In this document: positions 26,356 to 35,456 of the stretch, one piece after another
Position numbering within the stretch: position 1 is the first letter of the stretch
Layout of the letters: each line of letters begins with the position of its first letter
Source: Jiangella alkaliphila
GTDB lineage: Bacteria; Actinomycetota; Actinomycetes; Jiangellales; Jiangellaceae
Length of the DNA: 64,000 bases
NCBI RefSeq assembly: GCF_900105925.1
Contig: NZ_LT629791.1
Location: 2,267,278 to 2,331,277 of the forward strand
Direction of reading: 5' to 3'
The notes under the pieces: model-generated
Told to the model about the DNA's origin: nothing
Databases searched by the model: none
What the model saw: only the letters and a program-made list of their open reading frames with translations
Made by a program: the position numbers and the translations under genes

Positions 26356-27260
26356 CCATGCACGAGTACCAGCTCTCGCAGCTCGACCTGCTCGAGGCCG
26401 AGGCCGTGCACGTCTTCCGCGAGGTCGCCGCCGAGCTGGAGCGGCCGGTGCTGCTGTTCTCCGGCGGCAAGGACTCCATCGTCATGCTCCGGCTGGCCGA
26501 GAAGGCGTTCTGGCCGGCGCCGATGCCGTTCCCCGTCATGCACGTCGACACCGGGCACAACTTCCCCGAGGTGCTGGAGTTCCGCGACCGCCGCGTCGCC
26601 GAGCTGGGCGTCAACCTCGTCGTCGCGTCGGTGCCCGACGCCATCGAGCGGGGGCTGGTGGCCGAGGAGCCGAACGGCTCGCGCAACCGCATCCAGACGC
26701 CGGTGCTGCTCGAGGCGGTCGAGAAGCACCGGTTCAGCGCGCTGTTCGGCGGTGCCCGCCGCGACGAGGAGAAGGCCCGGGCCAAGGAGCGGGTGTTCTC
26801 CTTCCGCGACGACTTCGGCCAGTGGGACCCGAAGAACCAGCGCCCTGAGCTGTGGAACCTGTACAACGGCCGCATCCACCTGGGCGAGAGCATCCGGGTG
26901 TTCCCGCTGTCGAACTGGACCGAGCTGGACGTCTGGCACTACATCCAGCGCGAGCAGATCGCCGTCCCGTCCATCTACTACGCGCACGAGCGCGAGGTGT
27001 TCGAGCGCGACGGCATGCTGTTCGCGAACAACGAGTTCTGCCGCCCGCGCGAGGGCGAAACGACGTTCGTCGCGACGGTCCGCTACCGCACCGTCGGCGA
27101 CGCGTCGCTGACCGCCGCGGTGCGCTCCGGCGCCGCCACCGTCGAGCAGGTGATCGAGGAGATCGCCGCCACCCGGCTCACCGAGCGCGGCGCCACCCGC
27201 GGGGACGACCGCGTCAGCGAGGCCGCGATGGAGGACCGGAAGAAGGAAGGCTACTTCTGA
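26352..27260 (+). CDS. cysD: Sulfate adenylyltransferase subunit 2
   Basis: Catalytic subunit of ATP sulfurylase, making adenosine 5'-phosphosulfate from sulfate and ATP. The PP-loop FSGGKDSIVMLRL is at residues 36-48; HVDTGHNFPEVLEFRD, GGARRDEEKARAKER and FPLSNWTELDVWHYI are CysD signatures. At 302 residues it is full length. The ATG at 26352 overlaps the cysQ stop; a second ATG at 26358 is possible. cysN follows after 1 nt. Confidence 0.96.
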   Translation: MTMHEYQLSQLDLLEAEAVHVFREVAAELERPVLLFSGGKDSIVMLRLAEKAFWPAPMPFPVMHVDTGHNFPEVLEFRDRRVAELGVNLVVASVPDAIERGLVAEEPNGSRNRIQTPVLLEAVEKHRFSALFGGARRDEEKARAKERVFSFRDDFGQWDPKNQRPELWNLYNGRIHLGESIRVFPLSNWTELDVWHYIQREQIAVPSIYYAHEREVFERDGMLFANNEFCRPREGETTFVATVRYRTVGDASLTAAVRSGAATVEQVIEEIAATRLTERGATRGDDRVSEAAMEDRKKEGYF

Positions 27261-27261
27261 G

Positions 27262-28512
27262 ATGGATCTGCTCAGGTTCGCCACCGCCGGCTCCGTCGAC
27301 GACGGCAAGAGCACGCTGATCGGGCGGCTGCTGTTCGACTCGAAGGCGATCTTCACCGACCAGCTGGAGAGCGTCGAGCGCACCAGCCAGCAGCGCGGCG
27401 ACGAGTACACCGACCTGTCGCTGCTGACCGACGGCCTGCGCGCCGAGCGCGAGCAGGGCATCACCATCGACGTGGCCTACCGCTACTTCGCGACGCCGCG
27501 GCGCAAGTTCATCATCGCCGACACCCCCGGGCACATCCAGTACACCCGCAACATGGTCACCGGCGCCTCGACCGCCGACCTCGCGATCGTGCTGGTCGAC
27601 GCCCGCAAGGGGATGGTCGAGCAGAGCCGCCGGCACGCGTTCCTGGTGTCGCTGCTGCGGGTGCCGCACCTGGTGCTCGCGGTGAACAAGATGGACCTCG
27701 TCGACTGGTCGCAGGAGGTCTTCGAGTCCATCGAGCGTGAGTTCTCGTCGTTCGCGACCAAGCTCGAGGTGCCCGACCTCACCGTCGTCCCGATCTCCGC
27801 GCTGCACGGCGACAACATCGTCAGCCGGTCGCCGAACATGCCGTGGTACGAGGGGCCGTCGCTGCTGCACCACCTCGAGCACGTGCACATCGCCAGCGAC
27901 CGCAACCTGGTCGACGTCCGGTTCCCGGTGCAGTACGTCATCCGGCCGCAGTCGCTGCAGCGCACCGACTACCGCGCCTACGCCGGCCAGGTGGCCGGCG
28001 GCGTGCTCAAGGCCGGCGACGAGATCATGGTGCTGCCGAGCGGGTTCACCACCCGCATCGCCGCCATCGAGACCGCCGACGGCCCGGTCGGCGAGGCGTT
28101 CGCGCCGATGTCGGTGACCATCCGGCTCGAGGACGAGATCGACATCTCCCGCGGCGACATGATCTGCCGCCCGCACAACCAGCCGGCGGTCGCCCAGGAC
28201 ATCGACGCCATGGTCTGCTGGATGGCCGAGACGCCGCTGGCGCCGGGCCAGAAGCTGGCGATCAAGCACACGACGCGGTCGGCGCGGGCGCTGGTCAAGG
28301 AGCTGCAGTACCGCCTCGACGTCAACTCCCTGCACCGCGACGACAGCGCCACGCAGCTCGGCCTCAACGACATCGGCCGGGTGCGGCTGCGCACCACCGT
28401 CCCGCTGCTCGCCGACGAGTACCGCCGCAACCGGCAGACCGGCGGATTCATCCTCATCGACGAGGCCACGAACCGCACGGTGGGCGCCGGCATGATCACC
28501 TCGGCGAGCTGA
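27262..28512 (+). CDS. cysN: Sulfate adenylyltransferase subunit 1 (GTPase)
   Basis: Regulatory GTPase of ATP sulfurylase. Residues 10-18 hold the P-loop GSVDDGKST; REQGITIDVAYRYF, DTPGHIQYTRNMVTGAS and NKMDLVDW are G-domain motifs. Elongation-factor-like beta domains follow. At 416 residues it ends without the APS-kinase (CysC) domain that is fused in some actinobacteria, and no separate cysC lies in this window. PAPS formation therefore depends on a gene elsewhere. Confidence 0.96.
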   Translation: MDLLRFATAGSVDDGKSTLIGRLLFDSKAIFTDQLESVERTSQQRGDEYTDLSLLTDGLRAEREQGITIDVAYRYFATPRRKFIIADTPGHIQYTRNMVTGASTADLAIVLVDARKGMVEQSRRHAFLVSLLRVPHLVLAVNKMDLVDWSQEVFESIEREFSSFATKLEVPDLTVVPISALHGDNIVSRSPNMPWYEGPSLLHHLEHVHIASDRNLVDVRFPVQYVIRPQSLQRTDYRAYAGQVAGGVLKAGDEIMVLPSGFTTRIAAIETADGPVGEAFAPMSVTIRLEDEIDISRGDMICRPHNQPAVAQDIDAMVCWMAETPLAPGQKLAIKHTTRSARALVKELQYRLDVNSLHRDDSATQLGLNDIGRVRLRTTVPLLADEYRRNRQTGGFILIDEATNRTVGAGMITSAS

Positions 28513-28566
28513 GGTTTCCGCACGGACAAGATCGCCGCTGGGGATGCGGGAATGTCCCATGACGGC

Positions 28567-28572
28567 TATGCT
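28567..28572 (+). promoter_or_regulatory. -10-like element before the DUF4082 exoprotein gene
   Basis: TATGCT in the 127-nt gap after cysN, 67 nt before the start at 28640. A run of G follows at 28592 onward and another (28626-28632) serves as ribosome-binding site. No matching -35 was found, so this is tentative. Confidence 0.3.
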
Positions 28573-28639
28573 CGTTCCGATTCGCGCGTCGTGGGGGGCT
28601 ACGCCGCGCGTGTGGTGATTCGCCCGGGGGGGCCGAGAA

Positions 28640-31600
28640 ATGCGGGTGCACCGTCCTGCGTCCAGTTCGCGCTGGAATTTCGCGCGTTGGGCCGTTGTCT
28701 GGCTTTCGTCTGCCGCTGTCGCGGCCACTGCACTTGTACCCGTGACGGCGAATGCCGCTGTCGACCCATGTGGGCCCGGCGGTAATCCGATCGTCTGCGA
28801 GAACTCCAAGCCGGGCGCCGATCCGGACGAATGGGAAATCGACGGAGCCGGCGACGAGGGCATTCAGGGTTTCGCCACCGACATCAGCGTGAACGTCGGC
28901 AGCCGCATCGATTTCAAGATCGACACCGACGCCCGGGCGTACACGATCGACATCTACCGGACCGGGTACTACGGCGGCGACGGCGCCCGCTGGATCCAAC
29001 GGGTCAACCCGTCGGCGACGCTGCCGCAGATCCAGCCCGAGTGCATGCGCGACGCGACGACGGAGCTGTTCGACTGCGGCAACTGGGGCGTGTCGGCGTC
29101 GTGGAACGTGCCGTCGACCGCGGTGTCGGGCGTCTACATCGCCCGGCTGAACCGCCCCGACCGCGACGAGTCGAGCCACATCACCTTCATCGTGCGCAAC
29201 GACGCCAGCACCTCGGACATCGTCTTCCAGACCTCCGACACGACCTGGCACGCATACAACTCCTACGGCGGGTCCGACTTCTACCGCGGCGCCGCCAACG
29301 GCCGCGCGTACAAGATCAGCTACAACCGGCCGTTCGCCACCCGCGGCGGCATCGAGGCGCGCGACTTCTACTTCGGCGCCGAGTACCCGATGGTCCGGTT
29401 CCTCGAGCAGAACGGCTACGACGTCAGCTACATCGCCGGCGTCGACACCGACCGCCGCGGCAACCTGCTGACCAACCACGAGACGTTCCTGTCCGTCGGC
29501 CACGACGAGTACTGGTCCGGCCGCCAGCGGACGAACGTCGAGGCCGCCCGTGACGCCGGGGTCAACCTGGCGTTCTTCAGCGGCAACGAGATGTACTGGC
29601 GGACCCGGTGGGAGCCGTCGATCGCCGGACCGGCCACCAACTACCGGACCCTGGTCTCGTACAAGGAGACCTGGAGCTACAACAAGATCGACCCGGTCCA
29701 GACGGAGTGGACCGGCACGTGGCGCGACCCGCGATACGCGGCGCCGTCGACGGGCGCCGGCCGGCCCGAGAACGCCCTCATCGGCACGGCGTACATGGTC
29801 AACTACTCCGACCTGCCGGTCACGGTGAACTCTGCCGAGGGCAAGCTGCGCATGTGGCGCAACACCGGGTTGAACAACCTGGCGTCCGGCACCAAGGTCG
29901 CGCTCGCCGAGAGCACCGTCGGCTACGAGTCGAACGAGGACGTCGACAACGGGTTCCGGCCCGCCGGACTCATCCGCATGTCGACCACGCAAGGCGCGGT
30001 CGCGGAGTACCTGCAGGACTTCGGCAACAGCGTCGCGCCGGGTGAGACCACGCACCACATCACCATGTACAAGGCGCCGAGCGGCGCGCGGGTGTTCTCG
30101 GCCGGCTCCGTGCAGTGGTCGTGGGGGCTCGACAGCGTCCACGACGGCTGGGCTGTCCCGGCGGACAAGCGGATGCGCCAGGCGACGGTGAACCTGCTGG
30201 CCGACCTCGACGCCCAGCCGGCCTCGCTCGACCCGCTGCTGGTCGCGGCCGCCAAGACCACCGACACCACGCTGCCGACGGCCGCCATCACGTCGCCGGC
30301 GGCCGGCGTCCAGCTGAACAACGGCGCCAACGTCACGGTCAGCGGCACCGCGGCCGACGTCGGCGGCGTCGTGGCTGGTGTCGAGGTGTCGACCGACGGC
30401 GGCGCCACCTGGCACCCGGCCACCGGCACCACCTCGTGGTCGTACACGTACGTCCAGAAGGGCTCCGGCCCGGGCGACCTGCGGGCGCGGGCCATCGACG
30501 ACAGCGCCAACATCGGCACCGCCGTCACCCGCGCGGTCACGGTGAACTGCCCGTGCTCCATCTACGGGCCCACGGTGCCGCCGGTCACCAGCACCGACGA
30601 CGGCTCGTCGGCCGAGCTGGGCCTGAGGTTCCAGCCGACCACCGACGGCTATGTCACCGGCGTCCGCTTCTACAAGGGCCAGGGCAACACCGGCACGCAC
30701 GTCGGGTCGCTGTGGAGCTCGACCGGTGAGCTGCTGCGCAACGTGACCTTCCAGAACGAGACCGCCAGCGGCTGGCAGCTGGCCCGGTTCAACCGGCCGG
30801 TCGCCGTCACCGCGGGGCAGACGTACGTCGTGTCGTACCTCGCGCCGGCCGGGCGCTACGCCAGTCAGGCGTTCGCGTTCACGGCGAGCAGCCTCGAGGC
30901 GAAGCCGCTGCGGGTCGCCGGCGGGTTCGGTACCGCGCCGGCCGGCGTCTTCGGCTCGCCGGCCACGTTCCCGAACCAGAGCTGGAACAACACGTCCTAC
31001 TTCGTCGACGTCGAGTTCTCGCTGGTCGACAACTCGCCGCTGGCCGTCTTCGACCAGTGGCCGCTGGTCGACGCGGCCAGCGTGCCCCAGGACACCGTCA
31101 TCAGGGCGTCGCTGTCGAAGATCGTCCCGGCGGCGTCGGTGACGATGAATGTCAAGGACGCTCTGGGCAACCAGGTCGCGGGCAGCACGTCCTACGACTC
31201 CGCCACCCGGACAGCCACCTTCACACCGACCAACGACCTCGAGGGCTTCGTCGAGTACACCGTCACGGTGACGGCGAACGAGCCGGTGGCCGAGGGCGGC
31301 ACGTGGACGTTCCGGACCGCGCGGCCGCCGTCGGCACCCGGCGCCTGCCCGTGCGGCCTCTACGACGAGACCGAGGTGCCGGGGATCCTCGAGATCAACG
31401 ACCCCGGCCCGGTGACGCTCGGCGTCCGCTTCACGCCGACCCGCGACGGCGACGTCACCGGCGTGCAGTTCTACAAGGGGCCGAACAACACCGGCACGCA
31501 CGTCGGCACCCTGTGGGGCCCCGACGGCGCGCAGCTCGGCTCGGTGACGTTCACCGACGAGACCGGCAGCGGCTGGCAGGAGGCCACGTTCGCGCAGCCG

Positions 31601-33361
31601 ATCCGGGTGCTCAATGACCAGCAGTACACCGTCGCCTACCGCGCGCCCAACGGCCGCTACTCGGCCACACTCGACGCGTTCACCACGCAGGGGCGCGACC
31701 GGACGCCGCTGATCGCACCGGTGCGCGCGGGCGCCTACACCTACGGCAACGGCTTCCCGAACGAGTCGTGGACCAGCGCCTACCTGGTCGACGTCGTGTT
31801 CGACCCGACACCGACGGTGCCCACGGTCACCCAGCACCTGCCCGCGGGCGGTTCGGTGGGCGTAGCCACGAACACCAACGTCGGCGTCACCTGGACCGAG
31901 CCGCTGAGTACCACCGGCACGATCACCGTCACGCCCGCCGGCGGCCAAGCCGTCACCGGCACGACCACCCGGTCCGCCGACAACCTCACGGTGACGTTCG
32001 ACCCGACGTCGGCGCTCGCCGCCGGCACGACCTACACCGCGCGGCACACCGGGGCGCGCACCGCCGAGGGCGCGACCGTGCCGACCAGCACGTGGACCTT
32101 CTCGACGGCGCCGGCCGACGGAGGCTGCCCGTGCACGCTGCTCGGCAGCACGGTGCCGGCGACGCCCAGCGCTTCTGACGCCGCCCCCGTCGAGCTGGGC
32201 ACGGCCTTCACACCGTCGCGCAGCGGCGCGGTGACGGCGGTGCGGTTCTACAAGGGCCAGGGCAACACCGGCACGCACACCGGCTCGATCTGGAACTCCG
32301 CCGGCGAGCGCATCGCGCAGGTGACGTTCACCGACGAGACCGCGACCGGCTGGCAGACGGCGACGTTCGCGCAACCGGTGAACGTCCAGGCAGGGCAGAC
32401 GTACGTCGTGTCGTACTTCGCGCCCAGGGGCCGCTACGCCGCCGACGGCGGGTTCTTCGTCAACGCCCGCACCCAAGGGCCGCTGACCGCGCCGGCCGGC
32501 AACAACGGGCGTTACCGCTACGACGGCGGCTTCCCGCAGTTCTCCTACGAGAGCACGAACTACTACGTCGACGTCGTGTTCGTGCCGTCGGCCACGTTGG
32601 TCACCGGGCAGACACCGGCCGACGGCGCCACCGATGTGGGCGTCAACACGACGGTCCGTGGCGTGCTGCACGAGTCGGTGGCGGGGACGCCGACGATGAC
32701 GCTGACCGGGCCGAACGGCGCCATCGCCGGGCAGAGCTCCTACTCGGCGAGCACCCGGACGGTGACGTTCACGCCCAGCGCCGCGCTGCCCTATGAGACC
32801 GGGCTGACGGCGGTCGTGTCAGTCGGCGGCACCGCGCTCGGCGACGGCACGTGGAGCTTTACCACCGCCGAGGCGCCGCCCGGGGCGGACGGCTGCCCGT
32901 GCAGCATCTTCGCCGACACCGACACGCCCGCCAGCCCGAACTGGAACGACCCCGACGCCGTCCAGGTGGGCGTGCGGGTGACGCCGTCGGCCGACGGCGT
33001 CATCACCGGCGTCCGGTTCTACAAGGGCCCGCAGAACACCGGCACCCACACCGGGTACCTGTGGTCGTCGTCGGGGCAGAAGCTCGGCGAGGTGACGTTC
33101 ACCGGCGAGACGGCCTCGGGCTGGCAGACCATGCGGTTCGCCACGCCCATCGACGTGACGGCCGGCGAAACCTACACCGCGTCCTACTACACCACGGTGG
33201 GCCGGTACGCCGTCACCGGCAGCGCCTTCGCCTCGCCGCTGACGCGCGGGCCACTCACCGTGCCGGCCAACGGCGGCGCCTACGTCTACGGCACGGGCTT
33301 CCCGTCCGGGTCGGCGCCGCACAACTACTGGGTCGACGTGATCTACCGATCGGGTTCGTGA
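28640..33361 (+). CDS. Giant secreted protein: N,N-dimethylformamidase-like domain with four DUF4082 repeats
   Basis: A 1573-residue exported protein. A signal peptide spans about residues 15-40. Residues about 45-540 resemble the large subunit fold of N,N-dimethylformamidase-like proteins (IDIYRTGYYGGDGARWI, FLSVGHDEYWSGRQRTNVEAARDAG, FFSGNEMYWRTRW). An Ig-like domain (about 547-634) is followed by four DUF4082 units at about 635-795, 902-1056, 1161-1316 and 1417-1573, separated by three SbsA-like Ig domains. Each DUF4082 unit starts with a CPC motif and carries FYKGxxNTGTH. It probably binds or remodels the surface glycan; the catalytic role is unproven. GGGGGGG lies 7 nt before the ATG. 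Confidence 0.88.
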   Translation: MRVHRPASSSRWNFARWAVVWLSSAAVAATALVPVTANAAVDPCGPGGNPIVCENSKPGADPDEWEIDGAGDEGIQGFATDISVNVGSRIDFKIDTDARAYTIDIYRTGYYGGDGARWIQRVNPSATLPQIQPECMRDATTELFDCGNWGVSASWNVPSTAVSGVYIARLNRPDRDESSHITFIVRNDASTSDIVFQTSDTTWHAYNSYGGSDFYRGAANGRAYKISYNRPFATRGGIEARDFYFGAEYPMVRFLEQNGYDVSYIAGVDTDRRGNLLTNHETFLSVGHDEYWSGRQRTNVEAARDAGVNLAFFSGNEMYWRTRWEPSIAGPATNYRTLVSYKETWSYNKIDPVQTEWTGTWRDPRYAAPSTGAGRPENALIGTAYMVNYSDLPVTVNSAEGKLRMWRNTGLNNLASGTKVALAESTVGYESNEDVDNGFRPAGLIRMSTTQGAVAEYLQDFGNSVAPGETTHHITMYKAPSGARVFSAGSVQWSWGLDSVHDGWAVPADKRMRQATVNLLADLDAQPASLDPLLVAAAKTTDTTLPTAAITSPAAGVQLNNGANVTVSGTAADVGGVVAGVEVSTDGGATWHPATGTTSWSYTYVQKGSGPGDLRARAIDDSANIGTAVTRAVTVNCPCSIYGPTVPPVTSTDDGSSAELGLRFQPTTDGYVTGVRFYKGQGNTGTHVGSLWSSTGELLRNVTFQNETASGWQLARFNRPVAVTAGQTYVVSYLAPAGRYASQAFAFTASSLEAKPLRVAGGFGTAPAGVFGSPATFPNQSWNNTSYFVDVEFSLVDNSPLAVFDQWPLVDAASVPQDTVIRASLSKIVPAASVTMNVKDALGNQVAGSTSYDSATRTATFTPTNDLEGFVEYTVTVTANEPVAEGGTWTFRTARPPSAPGACPCGLYDETEVPGILEINDPGPVTLGVRFTPTRDGDVTGVQFYKGPNNTGTHVGTLWGPDGAQLGSVTFTDETGSGWQEATFAQPIRVLNDQQYTVAYRAPNGRYSATLDAFTTQGRDRTPLIAPVRAGAYTYGNGFPNESWTSAYLVDVVFDPTPTVPTVTQHLPAGGSVGVATNTNVGVTWTEPLSTTGTITVTPAGGQAVTGTTTRSADNLTVTFDPTSALAAGTTYTARHTGARTAEGATVPTSTWTFSTAPADGGCPCTLLGSTVPATPSASDAAPVELGTAFTPSRSGAVTAVRFYKGQGNTGTHTGSIWNSAGERIAQVTFTDETATGWQTATFAQPVNVQAGQTYVVSYFAPRGRYAADGGFFVNARTQGPLTAPAGNNGRYRYDGGFPQFSYESTNYYVDVVFVPSATLVTGQTPADGATDVGVNTTVRGVLHESVAGTPTMTLTGPNGAIAGQSSYSASTRTVTFTPSAALPYETGLTAVVSVGGTALGDGTWSFTTAEAPPGADGCPCSIFADTDTPASPNWNDPDAVQVGVRVTPSADGVITGVRFYKGPQNTGTHTGYLWSSSGQKLGEVTFTGETASGWQTMRFATPIDVTAGETYTASYYTTVGRYAVTGSAFASPLTRGPLTVPANGGAYVYGTGFPSGSAPHNYWVDVIYRSGS
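30543..33361 (+). repeat. Four in-gene repeats encoding DUF4082 modules
   Basis: Units begin near 30543, 31342, 32120 and 32887, so the period is about 770-800 bp. The most conserved DNA encodes FYKGxxNTGTH (near 30669, 31471, 32249 and 33018). The first and third units are identical through much of this core, suggesting duplication within the gene. Confidence 0.85.
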
Positions 33362-33387
33362 AACAGCACGAGGGGGGAACGCTCGAG

Positions 33388-34461
33388 ATGAGTGATCACG
33401 TCAGCGCGCCGCTGAACGTCGCGGTGGTCGGCGCGGGGTACTGGGGGCCGAACCTGGCCCGCAACTTCGCGATGGCGCCGGACTGGGAGCTGGTGGCGGT
33501 GTGCGACCTCGACGAGGCCCGCGCCGCGAAGGTGGCGCGAGCCTCGGGCGGCGCCGACGTCGAGACATCGCTCGACCGCCTGCTGGCCCGCGACGACGTC
33601 GACGCGGTGGCCGTCGCGACGCCGGCCCGCACCCACCACCCGATCGCGACGGCCGCGCTGCGGGCGGGCAAGCACGTGGTGGTCGAGAAGCCGCTGGCCG
33701 ACACCGGCGAGCGGGCCGCCGAGATAGTGGACCTCGCGGCCGAGCGCGGCCTCGTGCTGATGACCGACCACACCTACTGCTATACCCCGGCGGTGCTGAA
33801 GATCGCCGAGCTGGTGGCCGAGGGCGCGCTGGGCGACATCCTGTTCGTCGACTCCATCCGGATCAACCTCGGGCTGGTCCAGCCCGACGTCGACGTGCTG
33901 TGGGACCTCGCGCCGCACGACCTGTCCATCCTCGACGCCGTCCTGCCGGGCGGGCTGCGCCCGGTCGGGGTGTCCGCGCACGGCGCCGACCCGCTCGGCG
34001 CCGGCAAGGCGTGCCTGGCGTACCTGTCGATGCCGCTGGAGAACGGCGGCATGGCGCACGTGCACGTCAACTGGCTCAGCCCGACCAAGATCCGGCAGAT
34101 GGTCATCGGCGGGAGCCGGCGCACGCTGGTCTGGGACGACCTCAACCCGCAGCAGCGGCTCAGCGTCTACGACCGCGGCGTCGACCTCGCCCAGACGGCG
34201 GCCACGGCGCCGGACCGCGCCGCGGCGACCGTCTCCTACCGGCTCGGCGACACCTGGTCGCCCGCGCTGCCGGAGAAGGAGGCGCTCGGCCTCATGGTCG
34301 GGGAGTTCGCCGCCAGCATCCGCGAGCGCCGGGCGCCGCGCACCGACGGCACCGCCGGGCTGCGCGTGCTGGGCGTGCTCGAGGCCGCGTCGGCGAGCCT
34401 GACGGCCGGCGGCATGTTCACCAGCACGACGGCCGGTACCCACACGGAGGTCCTTGCATGA
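33388..34461 (+). CDS. Gfo/Idh/MocA-family nucleotide-sugar dehydrogenase
   Basis: A 357-residue NAD-dependent oxidoreductase. The Rossmann motif is VAVVGAGYWGPNLARNF; VVVEKPLA is the family EKP signature; DHTYCYTP and WDLAPHDLSILD match the substrate-binding region of WlbA/WbpB-like dehydrogenases that oxidise C3 of UDP-sugars ahead of transamination. The DegT genes two and four positions downstream support that role (inference). A GGGGGG run lies 10 nt before the ATG. It heads a series of genes overlapping by 4 nt. Confidence 0.88.
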   Translation: MSDHVSAPLNVAVVGAGYWGPNLARNFAMAPDWELVAVCDLDEARAAKVARASGGADVETSLDRLLARDDVDAVAVATPARTHHPIATAALRAGKHVVVEKPLADTGERAAEIVDLAAERGLVLMTDHTYCYTPAVLKIAELVAEGALGDILFVDSIRINLGLVQPDVDVLWDLAPHDLSILDAVLPGGLRPVGVSAHGADPLGAGKACLAYLSMPLENGGMAHVHVNWLSPTKIRQMVIGGSRRTLVWDDLNPQQRLSVYDRGVDLAQTAATAPDRAAATVSYRLGDTWSPALPEKEALGLMVGEFAASIRERRAPRTDGTAGLRVLGVLEAASASLTAGGMFTSTTAGTHTEVLA

Positions 34462-35456
34462 CCCAGCTCGAAGGCGCCCGCGTTCTCGTCACGGGCGGCG
34501 CCGGCACGATCGGCTCCACGCTCGTCGACCAGCTGCTCGACGCCGGCGTCGCGCACGTCGACGTCCTGGACAACCTGGTGCGGGGCCGGCGCGAGAACCT
34601 CGCCGACGCCCTGGCCAGCGGCCGCGTGACGCTGGTCGAGGATGACCTGCGCAACCGCGACGCCGTCCACGACCTCACCCGCGGCAAGGACCTGGTCTTC
34701 CACCAGGCCGCCATCCGGATCACCCAGTGCGCCGAGGAGCCGCGGCTGGCGCTCGAGGTGCTGGTCGACGCCACCTTCACCGTCTTCGAGGCGGCCGCCG
34801 AGCACGGCGTCGACAAGGTCGTCTCCGCGTCCAGCGCCTCCGTGTACGGCCTGGCCGAGGAGTTCCCGACCGGCGAGCGGCACCACCACCACAACAACGA
34901 CACGTTCTACGGCGCGGCGAAGTCGTTCAACGAGGGCATGCTGCGCAGCTTCCGGGCGATGTACGGCCTCGACCACGTCATCCTGCGCTACTTCAACGTC
35001 TACGGCCCGCGGATGGACGTCCACGGTCTCTACACAGAGGTGCTGGTGCGCTGGATGGAGCGCATCGCCGACGGCAAGCCGCCGCTGATCTTCGGGGACG
35101 GGCTGCAGACGATGGACTTCGTCTGCGTGCCCGACATCGCCCGCGCGAACGTGCTGGCGGCCGCCAGCGACATCACCGAGGGCGTCTACAACGTCGCCAG
35201 CGGCACCGAGACGTCGCTGCTGGACCTCGCGACGGCGCTGCTGCGGGCCATGGACTCCGACCTGGGCGTCGAGCACGGCCCGGAGCGGGCGGTCAACGGC
35301 GTGACCCGGCGGCTGGCCGACACGTCGGCGGCCCGGCGCGACCTCGGCTTCGAGGCCACCATCGGGCTGGAGGACGGGCTGCGCCAGCTGGTCGAGTGGT
35401 GGCGGCCGCTGCGCGACGAGATCGCGGCCGGCCGGTCGCTGGCGGGAGCGCGATGA
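34458..35456 (+). CDS. NAD-dependent nucleotide-sugar epimerase/dehydratase
   Basis: A 332-residue extended SDR of the GalE/WbpP type. VLVTGGAGTIGSTLVDQLL binds NAD; the catalytic pair is Tyr151/Lys155 (YGAAK); LRYFNVYGPRM and FVCVPDIARANVLAA are family motifs. It contains a His-rich loop (HHHHNN) just before the active Tyr. Likely substrate is a UDP- or dTDP-sugar used in the surface glycan. It overlaps both neighbours by 4 nt. Confidence 0.88.
   Translation: MTQLEGARVLVTGGAGTIGSTLVDQLLDAGVAHVDVLDNLVRGRRENLADALASGRVTLVEDDLRNRDAVHDLTRGKDLVFHQAAIRITQCAEEPRLALEVLVDATFTVFEAAAEHGVDKVVSASSASVYGLAEEFPTGERHHHHNNDTFYGAAKSFNEGMLRSFRAMYGLDHVILRYFNVYGPRMDVHGLYTEVLVRWMERIADGKPPLIFGDGLQTMDFVCVPDIARANVLAAASDITEGVYNVASGTETSLLDLATALLRAMDSDLGVEHGPERAVNGVTRRLADTSAARRDLGFEATIGLEDGLRQLVEWWRPLRDEIAAGRSLAGAR

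Noticed and set aside
28496-32671. A 1391-codon open frame on the minus strand
   Set aside because: It is antisense to the DUF4082 exoprotein and reads as Arg/Val/Gly/Asp-rich low-complexity sequence, the usual mirror of a GC-rich gene. No family features.
28640-33361. CRISPR-like array because of regular repeats
   Set aside because: The repeats are about 780 bp apart, in frame, and encode protein domains. No short direct repeats with spacers occur anywhere in the window.
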